Shown piece after piece: positions 52,624 through 64,000 of a stretch of DNA of 64,000 nt. The notes beneath the pieces are model-generated. The model was not told where the DNA came from and searched no databases. It was given only the letters and a program-made list of their open reading frames with translations. How positions within the stretch are numbered: position 1 is the first letter of the stretch; the number at the start of each line of letters is the position of its first letter. Source of the DNA: Brugia malayi (lineage: Eukaryota > Nematoda > Chromadorea > Rhabditida > Onchocercidae); NCBI RefSeq assembly GCF_000002995.4, contig NW_025062479.1, forward strand, positions 6,007,221 through 6,071,220, written 5' to 3'. A program made the translations under genes and the position numbers.

Positions 52624-53833
52624 TTATTAGTGCTCTTTGAAAATTTCGAATTTGTTGCATTGTTTATGTTTATCATTTTCTATTGTTTAGGATCAAAATG
52701 TACACTTTTTGTTTTGTTAGCTATGTGCATTTTTACGGTATGAAAATTCAATATTTGGAAACCTTTGGTAACTAAAATCCAATGGTTAAATTTCTGTGCT
52801 GATCGTATCCGTTTTTCCTTTTTCTTTGCAAGCTGTTCATGAGAATAGTAGTACATTAATTTATGTGTTTGTAATGTCTCTTCGGTAAAATCTGCCGTTC
52901 AGTTTTTTAGATAAAAAAGCAGGGAAGTATGCATGCTTATTTTCGTGTATTTGTTAGTTTCCTATATTTGTAATTTAAAATGTTACTTGTGATTTATCAT
53001 TTGTATCTCTAACTGTACCGCCTTTTTTGATAACAGGTAAAAATTTTTCAATGATCATATCTGTCTTTATTTTGCATTTTGAAATCGCATGAGATTACTA
53101 TTTCTTCCCTTCAAGCAGTCGTATTTCTTGCTTAACAATGCTGCACCATGATGTGAACTGCACGACTTTTAAGAACCAGCCACTGAGGATGTTAATCGTG
53201 TTTCAGATGGCTTTTAATTATGCTGCTTTTTTCAAAGTTCAGGTTGTTCCGTTTGTTTAAAGAACATAAGAGTTGTGTTAACTGTTTAGTTATAACCAAG
53301 TTTGACTCATTCAGTAAACTACCTGGACTTCCAACAATTCGTATGTCCAACAAATTTGTGATTTTATTGCTTTGATCGTGCCAATCAAAAATTATGAAAA
53401 TTATTGTTAAGGAATATCCAAGTACTGGTAGAAAAATCCTACTTAAGCACTAGCAGATTCCATTCTCGAAGGATTAGGGTAGGGGTAAAGTCCTATTTTT
53501 CATTTTGGTGTTCTGAATCTAAAAGTGAAGGTAGGACTGGCTAATATCTTATAGTTGCCGGGGAACTCCGAAAAAAATTCGCTTGATAAGGATGGTGTGG
53601 ATTTTAACATAACGGGTGGTCTATTATAAGAGGAAGTTTGTGATTTGAAAGTGGTCGCTTTTTTTTTACATAACACCAAATATCCGAACAGTCAGTAATG
53701 GAAGACTGACTTCTGATTCGTTCAGGGAAGGGCATCGAAGAAGTTATGCACGGAAAAGTCTCATGTAACTTGAATCTGGTCGTTATTTCTAGTAACTGTA
53801 GTTCAGTTCGTAAGGTTTTATATACATAAATAG
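52624..53833. other. Intergenic region between convergent Lgl and Ly6-type genes
   Basis: This contains the Lgl 3' UTR and, further right, the 3' flank of the minus-strand Ly6-type gene. No coding exon or notable repeat was seen. Confidence 0.5.
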
Positions 53834-54319
53834 TTACAGGATGAAAGTTGTGAAATAACAGATGGTGAATAAAAATATAACTGGTAAACTTGTTTGGATA
53901 GATATGATACCATTACAAAAATCGTTAAAGCAGCGACAGGTGACAATTCGGTAGCCGAATAACGAGAATTGCTGACACATATCAGAGCCTGCCACGGGTA
54001 ACGCGATGCATCCTCGGTATATTCCGATCACTCTATTTCCTTGGTTCTCGTAGTTGCCAACTGTAGTCAATGATTTTATCGAGGCAGCTCTTTGTACTAT
54101 ATAAAAAGTAAAAATTTGTTAAGTATTAGTAAAAAGCTAACATTTATCAATACCACCAGAGTAAATCGTTGTTTTCATGCAGCCAAAAAGACCATAAATG
54201 CAAGGAACGCTTGCTTTTAGGCAGTCGTCAGAGGCGCCGGACGAACATTCGTAGCATGTTATACCATATGCATAGGTGGAATACAGCAGTGTGATTTGCG
54301 TGATCACAGAGCTGTTCAT
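53834..54319 (-). CDS. Ly6/uPAR (three-finger) small GPI-anchored surface protein
   Basis: Two exons join in phase: 54319-54142 and 54096-53834 (TAA), about 146 residues. After a moderately hydrophobic start (SVITQITLLYSTYAYG) the mature part begins ITCYECSSG. Ten cysteines follow the Ly6 plan: CYEC, DDC, VPC, FGC, RGC, DMC, CRC and the final CN. The last 25 residues (SLPVIFLFTICYFTTFIL) are hydrophobic and end the protein, as in GPI-anchor signals. Family members sit on the outer membrane face and modulate receptors or adhesion. The specific partner here is unknown. The signal peptide is weak and 54319 follows an ATGTTGCAG acceptor-like site, so an upstream exon could supply a better start. 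Confidence 0.75.
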
Positions 54320-57300
54320 CTGCAACATGAGTAAGTGATTGTTAAGCCTGTTTGAGTAATAAACGCAATAGAATGGGTACGAAAACCGGACGTTGCAGTT
54401 TTTCAATTGTTATTTTATTAATCGGTATTTTGCACTGTGAAACGAGTGAGAGCGTGAAACTACGTAATTCTTGTCCACTTCGAATCAGTTACCTTGAGTG
54501 CTGAGAATAAAAAAGTTGGTAAGAAGGCTTATTAAAATTTCTAACCCATCTCACAACCATGAAAACGTAGGCATAAGCAAATGAAAACAATATTTAGTTT
54601 TATATTAAATATAGGATCGAAACTTAGTTACGAGTATTCTGCTGTTAAATGTCAAATGTAAAGAAATGAAAGCAGAGCTTGACTGGTAATAATACACACT
54701 AAAGCCTGAAATGAAAGCTAAGATGGCTGTCAGTGGTGAGACATCAAATAAAATCATTGTAGTGGCAGCGATGGCCAACATTTGCTATTGTACTAACCTA
54801 TAAATATTGTCATACAATAATACATTTATCCAATGCTTTATTTCGCGTAAACAATTTTTTAATCATAAGCTTTGTTTTGCTCTTTCGAAATTTATATAAT
54901 AACTATGTAACATAAGTGTCGCCATCCTGAAGTACTCTGATGCACTCGAATTCTTGTTCTTCCTTTATCCTTTTTAAACCTTTAAACATTATCAGTGATT
55001 CCAAGTTTTCCGGTAATACCATGACAGTATTTATAAACAAAAAGGGCAAAGAATCGGAGTCTGATCTTGACAAAAAAGTGTACTTGATTTTCTTTCTTCA
55101 ATTATTACATGTTATAGAAATTATTGTTTCACAAAATGTGATACTTCAGATATTATTTCCCAGTGGTGAATAAACTTCTTCGAGGTGATCATTTCAGCTA
55201 GTTGTATTCTCCAGCAAAGGAAGGGAAAGAAAAAAATTTTTGGGCCTGCTGTTGTTTTGTAGTCTTCGTAATGCTGTTCAAATATGATTTTATCTACAAA
55301 TAGAATCGATCGTAATACATATAGTTTAGTCTACTGTTGTTGGCGAGGATACATGATTATAATAAGATTGATTGTTAAAGTAACCCGTTTTACTTTGCTA
55401 ACTAGCAACATTATGTTCGATAAAGGTTCGTGATGTGGAGTTCAGTAACACAGTGTATTCTTGCTTGTTGAATATGTTGAGTTTGAATTTTGTTTTACTT
55501 AGTTTTTTGTTTATAAATACTTGATTCCTGCTACACATTAATAATTTAAAATCTTGTATTGATATTTCCTTTTGTACTGATATTTTCAAAAAATTTTTGG
55601 AATTTTTCACTTTATTCTGGAAACTTCAACCCTCTAAAAAAATGAATTTTGACCGTAGGTTTGAACACTACCTTTTTATGGCTTTATCGAAAAAAATAAA
55701 TAATATAATTGTTGTTTTGTATGGCTCAGCACAGCTTGGCAATGAAAGGAGGACTATTGTCGGTGGACCTAAAGTTACACATATTGGTGTGTTAATGTGT
55801 GAGTGTCCTCCCATACGTACTCGTATTTGGACCTCCTCAAGTCATTTCTTTCATCGATGATCATTTAGGTAGACTCAAAGTGAAGGAAAAAGACCTTGGG
55901 ATTGAGTGCATCAGTGTCTAAAGAAGGCTTTTAGTAGAAATTGTCCAATAGCAGAGAGAACAGCGAAGACAGTACAAAGGCGAGATAGCAGCATATCGGT
56001 CGCTTGTTCCGCTCGGATATGTGACATTTCTCAATGGGGTAGATATACTCAAGGGCAGGGGATAATTCAGAATTCACATTTAACTGTCTTCTGGTCTTCC
56101 TTACTTTCCCTATGTTTTGTCGAGGTTATTGCACTGTAGCAAAAGCGGTGCCATTCTAACATACATACATGCATGCAAACATTTTCACAATACTTTATGT
56201 CAAGAAGAGTGAGCTTGACTTGTAGTTTCAAAGGTCGCGTTTACAAGGAGTAAATGCAGTGCTCTGCTACTGACACAAATGCAATGTCAACAATTCGCTG
56301 CATTGATCTTGTCTGCTATTATTTGTTAGCAACTTATGGTGGGCACACTTCTGCATCACATGGCCTTTTGTGAAGGATGTTTGGTTGACGATCTGCTCTG
56401 TACACTCTCTATTGACAACTTTTTCTATATCTTTTCACAAGTAATAAAGCAAAGCCTCAAAATTAATCATCATGTAAAGTGTGCGAAAAGTAGAAAAAAG
56501 CTTGAAAATTACGCAATTATCAATAACTGATAACCATAAAAAACACGTATCACGCTATTTCAGTGACAAATGCGAAAATGTTCCGTTAAAATTTCATATA
56601 AAAGTCTAGAATATGGAGAAAACAATGAACCTTATAGAAAGGAAAAAAGTGACAAAGTAAAGAAAATCACATAGAATGAAAAGTTCAAAGCCATTCACCA
56701 TTCTTATTCTTCTCGTGCGGCGATCTTGGCGCTTTTTCATTAATCTGCGTTTGGTGACACTTTTTTGAGATATCAACTTTACAAAAGTTGTTTTGTGAAA
56801 ATAAGGGAAAGATGTAAAGCATGGACTTTTATAATTCCAAATGCATTCTCATGCAGTTTCGCAATATATCCCAATCAGTTTTTTTCCCACACTAAAATTG
56901 ATTCTGAGGTCATATGCTACTGTGAAAAATCAAGCTTAAAATAAGTTTATAAGTCCACATTTAGTGACCGGACTGTTTTCAGATATGCATCACTTATCGT
57001 TGCAGAATTTATCCTAACGCCAAATATTAAAATATGATCAGTTTCGATCATATGACCCTAAAAATGTTAATTGTTAGTTGTTAGCTTGACTAGAACATTG
57101 ATAATTGCATGTTTCGAAATATTGAAATTAGAAGCAAAATGAAGGAATTAGAAAGCTATGTATTTGGAATAATTTTCTCATTTGAAAGTTTGAGATTACG
57201 AAAGTTCTCATTACTAGAATGTTTATATAACATCACAACTGACAAATTGTTAAAACTCTTTTAGCAGGGAATCGAGATTAGATTTTAGAGCTAATAATGT

Positions 57301-57776
57301 TTTAGGGACGGTAAGAAATCTTCAAGTTCAGATAAGTAACATTATTGATCAAAATTTTTTCTGGTGTCGTACTGCCACCCAAAATTAATTTTTACTTGAG
57401 ATCTAAGAAGTCACATGTCGTGGTATCCATTAGTTAACGATAGATTTTGCATAAGAATTATGATAAAATACTATGATTGATAGATGTGGTCATTTAAGAT
57501 CACACTCTTAATATACAGTAACACCTTCTTACTTCCTTTCCCTTCTTATCACTGAATGAATAAAAATATTTCGTAAACAACTCCAACAAAAATTCTGTTT
57601 ATATTTGGAGAAAAGTTGTGTTTTAGCTCATTAATTAATATGATCCCATTATTTTTATGAAGAGAAAGATTAGTATTAATGTAAAATATCTGTTGGCTGT
57701 TTCAAAATATCTGTCTAAAAATTTGAATGCAGTAATAAAATATCCAGTCTACAACTCTCTCAATAGATTTTAATTA
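54320..57776. other. Intergenic region with a GC-richer protein-like island
   Basis: Mostly AT-rich. At 55722-56070 several plus-strand frames look protein-like but carry in-frame stops (see findings). Open stretches at 54940-55173 and 56336-56530 are unremarkable. No other gene was seen. Confidence 0.45.
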
Positions 57777-58327
57777 TTACAGTTGACGATCTCTTTTTCG
57801 ACTTGAAAAAATGGCGCTTCTGAATCTGTACAGTTGAATATAATTTCATTTATATTTCCTTCGAAAAAAAAAAAAAAAAAACTGCTTCATTGAATACGAA
57901 TTTCGTAATAAACATAACATTTACTCTTAATAACACTATTTCCTTAGTATTAATGATGATTTCTAAACAGTTTTTAAGAGTTTTTCATTTTTATTTCATT
58001 TGTTTTGCTAACATCATATGCAAGATAAGCTTTAGCTGAAAATGTTTAATTGATTCTTCTCTTCCTGATATGCAAAACAACACTTACTTTTCAAGAACAG
58101 AACATTTTGTTCGATTGGCGAATGTTAGAACATGTTCTGCTCTGAAACAAATAAAAAGAAAAAGAAAAAAAAAAGTTCTCAGAAAAAATCCTGATACGTT
58201 TTATCTTACCAAGTAAATTTGCACAAGGCATTTTAACAAAAATTTGAATATTATTAGGTACAGCAGTGGAAAAACAGAAAGATAAAAGAATTGTAGTAAG
58301 AATGTGTACAGTTAAAATGCATCTCAT
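57777..58327 (-). CDS. Possible small secreted protein, about 70 residues
   Basis: Exons 58327-58210, 58139-58088 and 57819-57777 (TAA) join in phase. Exon 1 encodes a good signal peptide (MRCILTVHILTTILLSFCFS-TA) and continues VPNNIQIFVKMPCANLL. Exon 2 adds EHVLTFANRTKCSVLE with an NRT glycosylation sequon. Exon 3 gives SAIFSSRKRDRQL and a stop. The mature chain has two cysteines and a basic RKR near the end, which could suit a processed peptide, but no family is recognised. The first splice meets AGAGCAG, where the first AG gives an immediate stop and the second and third keep the frame, differing by one residue. Exon 1 is convincing; exon 3 rests only on phase and signals. Confidence 0.4.
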
Positions 58328-58910
58328 TTCATTTTATTTCAGGGGTCACTTTAGAAAACGGCAGTATTGCTGGTTTCTTGCCCTGGTTCCGAACTCCAAC
58401 TAACCAACTGATCCATGAAACTCCCGGTTTTCTGCTGTCCTTCTTGTCCCATCCAAAGATAATCATCGTTGGTCACAAGATGCATGCTCATTCATGGTGA
58501 CATATAGAAACGCCATACTATACACACTTCACATCGAAGAGATCTGTTGGTCAGATTTGAGCGACGCAGCAATGCCTGACATTTTGGTAGCACAACATAG
58601 CACCAGTGAAATTGAATGCATGTTTATTATGTGTTTTGCCAGCAGGAGCGCTGATTGTGGGATCCGGCGAATTGATGTACAAGAGCGACACCTTGCCTGT
58701 TGTTCATCTTACTTTGTCGAAAACAAATTAGGCTGCCATGCTGTCGCGGGTGTCAACCAGACCTCCTCCGAGAAGCATCGCATATCTGTTACTTCTGTGA
58801 GCACTACCAAACGAATTTGTTTGAGATAGCGTTGCCTACCAGCCATCTTACCATCATTTAAATTAGAAACAAAGCAATGTTAAGTAACACTCACTGATGA
58901 AACAAGAAAT

Positions 58911-58929
58911 TGTTGATCAGTGATCAACA
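58911..58929. repeat. Short perfect inverted repeat
   Basis: TGTTGATCA, one G, then TGATCAACA: nine-base arms around a single base. It is short enough to occur by chance. Confidence 0.6.
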
Positions 58930-59826
58930 GTGGTAAAGCAGAGGAAGTTTCAAAATGCCTTGAATTTATAGGACATAAATTCTACACCGCTAGTCTCAAT
59001 ATTTTTTTAAAATTTTATTTTGGTCCTCATGCTTTCTCCTTTCTTTAGAAAGCAATTTTTTATTCCAAGCAAACACTGGATTTGAATAAAACATGCAGGT
59101 ATTTTGTTGTCTCGGAGTTTATGGAATTCAATGAAGCAATTGTTTGGTTTGGTAAAGTTTCTTGGTACAGTCAATACCAATAATCGGAAGAACCACCAGC
59201 TGGTTTAATAATTTTCATAGCAAATGTTAGATAAACAAATTTCATCGGATTATTAATTCATAGTTATGTGTGACTATTCCTAGATTTGATTAATAGTCGT
59301 GAATTGAAGTTTTACAGGAAAATATTCAAAAGAAAATTGGTAATATTTCGAAGGCTTGTCAAGACAGCACAGCGAAATGAATGTCTGTACTGAAAGAGTA
59401 ATCAGTGCAGGAATACCAACCAACCCCGTTCAAAGTTGTTATGTGAACTTAAGTATTGTTGTTTAAATGATAGCCTTATCTGCTTGAATTGCGAAAAAGA
59501 TTAAGAATTGTAAGAAAGAATTTGGGAGAAAGCAAAATTTAGTGCAAACACTTACTTAACAATACAAAAATCAAAATTAACAGTCGCTACTTAAAATGCA
59601 ACTTAAATTATTTTAAAATTGTGTGAAATAAAACAATAATAAAGAAACAAAATATTTGAATTTATTTATGCGCTTTGTTTTCCTTGGAATTCAAGAATTT
59701 GTCGATAATTTAATGAAGCATTGCTTCCTTTGAAACAATTGTTATTTAAAAGCAGTAACAGCTGTAATGTGGCCGTCTTAATATTGAATGAAAATGTGTC
59801 TGCTTGATAAGATGATAACTAGTCTG

Positions 59827-59893
59827 TGCAATTCAAGCGGCTTGTGGTATTTTTAGTAATATTTTTGAAATCTATGCAATTCAAGCAGCTTGT
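59827..59893. repeat. Direct repeat, 19 bp x 2
   Basis: TGCAATTCAAGCGGCTTGT at 59827-59845 recurs at 59875-59893 with one difference. Confidence 0.75.
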
Positions 59894-61720
59894 TAGAAAT
59901 AATATCTAACTACATAAATTGACGATTTCTTCACACAAAATTATTTCGAAATGATTTATTTAAATTTTTTTTTCTATTTCTCTATTTTTTTTTCAAAAAG
60001 ATGACACATTGTATTGCATGATCTTGCAAATATTTGAAGATGCTTCAGTGAAGCTGTCATTTTGCAATATTGTTATGGACTGAACAATAAGTCTGTATAA
60101 ATGTAGTAACTTCCGCGATGGTTGCCACTCCAGAAGAAAATTTAGTGAATGGAAGAGAAATGGGATGTAGGCTGCTGTGCATGGAAGGATCAGTTGATGC
60201 CCGGAGCGATGGTATTTTGGAGGAGGATTCGGTTCACAGAGTGGATCACTGCATACATGCACACATACATTTTAAAAGAAATTTTCGGGTGCTGCTGCTG
60301 CTGCTGATGCTGCCGTTCTTTGTAAACTGACAAGTAAGGAGAAGTAGGAAAGGGAAAAAGGAAGAAAGAGTAGCGCAAATATTTCAGTGGCTGTTTAAGG
60401 TCAGCTTGTAGGTCGTCGACATTTGCTGTAATGCTCCAAGCAGAGAGCCAGCCAGCATTTAACCGTAATTGTGTGCATAGCCTCTGTCTACCTCTCCAAT
60501 TTCTAATGACATTATCCTGACTGTATCTGGTGTTGTGGTACTCACTATTATTTCTTCTCCTGAAATATTTTAATGTCGCATGGCTTCTCAGACTTCTTCG
60601 TTCCCAACTGAATCAGGTAGTTCAGCTCAGTTATTGCTGTGACGTATGCACTAAGGAAGTTGTATATTGACTGATATGGTGGAATGGGGAGGTGTGCCTT
60701 TTCCCTAGCACCGGCTGTCATCAGACTGCTGTTGCTGCTCTCCTCAACATGGTCACTGACCTGCATTACTTAATATTCTTTCTCCTTTTTCTCCTTATTT
60801 CTAACCATATTCAAACATTACTGCTAGTAACTGCTTATATTACGATATCTATAAGCTAGCTTCCTTATGCTCTACCGTACTCTTTATATCCAGTGGTTGT
60901 CTTGCAGTTGTTTCTTTCCCAATATGCACCTACCTATATTAGCATTATGTTTGATGAAATAGTCGTACATAAAGTTAAAATTTAACTGTTTCCAAAATTT
61001 GAGTGGTCTGTTGGCAGTGGTATACTAATGTCGGAATTTTTGGTTATTCATTTCAGGAATTGCCTAAAAATGCTTTTTTGGTACGGCAGCAGCTAAATAT
61101 TACGCTCCAAGAATACACTGAGGTACTTAATGTAGTGAATATGCATTTTGGAATGACCTTCAGTTACAGCGTTATCGTAATATCGCTGTGATGCTGTTGT
61201 AGCCTTTGCTATTGCTACTTCTATTGCTGCTGAAAATCTTTTTCATTTCTACGCCCCAATACTTCCCCGATTTTCCGATCTCATCATACGACCTTGTTTG
61301 TATTGTCACTATGCTGCACATTACCTTTTAGAACGTCTCTTATTTCTGACAAATTATGCCAGCTGCAAGCATAAGTTCAAATGCTTCATTTTTTTAATTC
61401 ATGACTTTAAATCATTTACTTGCTACCCGTATTTTTAGGCCATAAATCCCACTATATATCAAAAATCTTTTTAAACTAAGGTAGTTATCTATTTGAAGTG
61501 TTAATGCTTTTCTTAATTAAGTAAGCATCTATAATATTTGTGAAGTTTGTTGATCAACAGCTTCTTCTATTAAGTTGAGCGAATTCAGTAACAAATAATT
61601 AAATCAGCAAAAACAGTAAGAGTTACAGCCTAAATGCACGTGTATGGACCCATAGATTTCAAACTGAAATCAGGTATTGTGTTACATAACGTAGATAGTC
61701 AGGAATACCAATCCACACAT

Positions 61721-61804
61721 GCATACACACACATACACACAACATATATATGCACACACACATACACACAACATATATATGCACACACACATATATATAT
61801 ATAT
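61721..61804. repeat. CA/TA compound microsatellite in about 30-bp units
   Basis: A unit of CACACA-type sequence plus AACATATATAT occurs at 61721-61751 and 61752-61780, with a partial third copy to 61804. It is a higher-order simple repeat and creates false reading frames on both strands. Confidence 0.85.
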
Positions 61805-62314
61805 GTAGAAATACATATCGCACATGGCCCACTTCAAAAGCAAATTTTAATGATGCCACAAATCGGTCGGCCATTATATCTCATGCTAAATCTAACCCAC
61901 TTTTATAAAACGATGCCAAAATTTCGCTACATCCATGCTACCCTTTCCTTCTCTTCCAATAACACATTTTGTTTACCACTCCCATTTACTTTCCATCATT
62001 TCTTTTATCCTTCCAGATAATTCATCTACTTTTCTCATTTTTTTCTATCTTACAACTGAAAGAAATCATTTCAGATCAGAGAATCGGATAAAGAATTTTA
62101 CAAGTCCAGAATGACCTTGCATATCTCCCACACATTCCCTGCTTTTATACCAAAAACACGACTAAAAGTTAAAGAAAATGATACAAAATAGCTTTGAGAC
62201 AACATTATACCAATTGGGGTATATCATAGCACCTCTACTTAGAAAATGAAAAATGTGACACAGTCACTCAGATTAAATCTCTTGTTAGCCGACAAACATG
62301 GATTGAGTTGAAAA

Positions 62315-62346
62315 ATTAAATCTCATTAAAATTAAATCTCATTAAA
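62315..62346. repeat. Tandem duplication, 16 bp x 2
   Basis: ATTAAATCTCATTAAA occurs twice in direct succession, with the start of a third copy after it. Confidence 0.85.
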
Positions 62347-62805
62347 ATTAAAATTTAGTAGTATATGACATTGGGAGGGAAAAAAGAAAATGAAATGAGT
62401 GTGAGAGGGGCAGGAGTATGTTAAGTGAAGTGAGTGATACCTCTATTCTGATCAGCGCATGCTCCATGTGCTTTTTTTTGACTCATCATGCTTTTGAATG
62501 CATTTTAGCTACTGCAATATAGTTGCATCATATCTTACTGAAATCCAATACAGTCAACAAAAGCTCGAGAATGATACATTTTGGGATAAAGCTGAGAATA
62601 AAGAAGCAATAAAACGACAGTTTTGAGGGCGGTTACTGTAGCTTTTCCTAGACAAGCTTCTAATGTGATGTTTACCTTACCGTAAGCCGACAATAATGCG
62701 TAGTGATTTGCAATCTAAGCCAAAAGGAATTAGCACTTGAAGGGAACGAGAGGTGCAGACTTGCCCACAATGACACTCTTGCCCTTTGTTACATCCTATC
62801 ATCCT

Positions 62806-62839
62806 CTCTGACAGAGTTTATTCTCTGACAGAGTTTATT
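62806..62839. repeat. Tandem duplication, 17 bp x 2
   Basis: CTCTGACAGAGTTTATT occurs twice without gap or mismatch. Confidence 0.85.
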
Positions 62840-64000
62840 CAACCTGGCTGTTGCCTCTCTGCTCTTCATATTTTCAGCTACTCTTTTGCTCTTCAGTTTC
62901 TGACACCTCCCGCTCCTTTCCTTATTTTCAGTTCCTGTTATCAAAAACTCTAAGAAACGTCTCTTCCCGCTTCTCTATCTCTTTTTCCCTCTGTACAGAT
63001 GCTGCACCTTGGACATACACGTTTTTGCTATCCATCGGTGTCGATCTCGGTACGCTGGTGTTGGTATGAGAGGGAGGAGGACACAGGGAAACACACGATG
63101 TCTCATTAGAATAGATGATGCCTCCGTGTCCTCCCTTCCTATTCATGTCAGCTTGTCACGAGCTATTTCTTTTCCTTTGTCGTATATTATTGCAATGTAT
63201 GAGGCATACCATTACCATTATCATTATTATCAACAGCAACATTTAGTAATGAGTCAAATGTCGCTGTATGACTTTCCAAAATGCTTGTCCGTGCATTTTT
63301 CTATTCTTTAAATATAAACTGCCTTTTTTACAAAATGAGCCAGGCTAATGAGCAAGTTCCTTAATTGAAGCAGTAGTCATCTTCAAAATATGTAATGCTG
63401 AAATTTGGAAGAAAAACTTAGGAATTAAGTAAATTTCGAATGATTTACTGAAACAAAAAACAAAACAGTGATAAAGTTGCATCAAATGAAAACTAGCACA
63501 TTCTATTTTTCAACCTCTATTTTTTAATCTAAATCATTGTAAAAGCGAAAATCCATTTCTCCTAGAGCTCATCAAACATTAAACTGTTCATATATTTCAT
63601 CCCAAATCATTACACACTATGGTCGGTAAGTTATACTCTTGGACAATGTTTGATTCCTGTTGATCAAATAATTAGAATTCTCAGTAATTAAATTGAGACA
63701 AGACTGAAGTCATTAAAGACACAAATTAAAATTTAATAACAGTGGAATCCAAAAATTTTTAAGTAACCTTGAAGATTTGTTTCAAATTTAGATACTGATG
63801 CCGTAAAATAATTTAACCTTTCAAAAATTTGATAGAAGAATTTTTTCAGACAAAAATTTCAGATCAGTTCCTTCCATACTCTTCAGAAAGCCACCAATTA
63901 GACGATGTTTTTAGCATCACCGGTATAGGAAATTTCTGGAGTTATTTTAGTGCTTATTAAGGTGTGGAAAATGTAATATAAAAAGAGAGTTGGCATTTAT

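Larger units (their letters stand above)
58328..64000. other. Right-hand 5.7 kb without a convincing gene
   Basis: A GC-richer island at 58330-58850 has open frames on both strands. Isolated open stretches lie at 60118-60330 (plus) and 60548-60766 (minus). CA/TA microsatellites are at 61721-61804 and pyrimidine-rich DNA at 62780-63180. Short tandem repeats are at 62315-62346 and 62806-62839. None could be built into a gene. Confidence 0.45.

Noticed and set aside
61634..61874. Frames across the CA/TA repeat
   Set aside because: They are translated microsatellite.

Overview
The window is nuclear DNA from a nematode, most likely a spirurid or filarial species. The base composition is strongly AT-rich. 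Genes are broken into many short exons with TTTCAG-like acceptors and introns of about 100 to 1400 bases. The gene content is nematode-like: a Col_cuticle_N cuticle collagen, a nicotinic-type LGIC, an ENT transporter, Smad4 and Lgl. No virus, transposase, CRISPR array, tRNA or rRNA was recognised. The species is an inference. All coordinates and exon joins were worked out by hand from the sequence.

Layout, left to right. A secreted MAM-like protein on the minus strand runs off the left edge (1-1621). A long intergenic stretch follows, then an IkB-like ankyrin-repeat protein on plus (8073-11595). A Cys-loop ligand-gated channel subunit lies on minus (13131-17923, first exon not found). About 5.8 kb then shows no gene. 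A damaged cuticle collagen is on plus (23719-25733), followed by a co-Smad (Smad4/sma-4 type) on plus (27413-31476). Short exon-like pieces, two of which resemble mitochondrial ribosomal protein bL20m, lie at 35082-35463. An equilibrative nucleoside transporter (38005-42712) and lethal giant larvae/Lgl (45917-52623, first roughly 30 codons not found) follow on plus. A Ly6/uPAR-type small surface protein (53834-54319) and a possible 70-residue secreted protein (57777-58327) are on minus. The last 5.7 kb holds no convincing gene.

The genes do not form an operon. Gaps between same-strand genes are kilobases long and the functions are unrelated: TGF-beta signalling, nucleoside uptake, cell polarity, neurotransmission, cuticle and secreted or surface proteins.

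The most useful observations are three introns that fit only a GC-AG model, all with a GCAAGT donor; a collagen carrying both a nonsense codon and a frameshift; an IkB-type protein in a nematode; two perfect inverted repeats in gene-free DNA; and several orphan exon-like segments. I found no clear evidence of a wholly new biological system.
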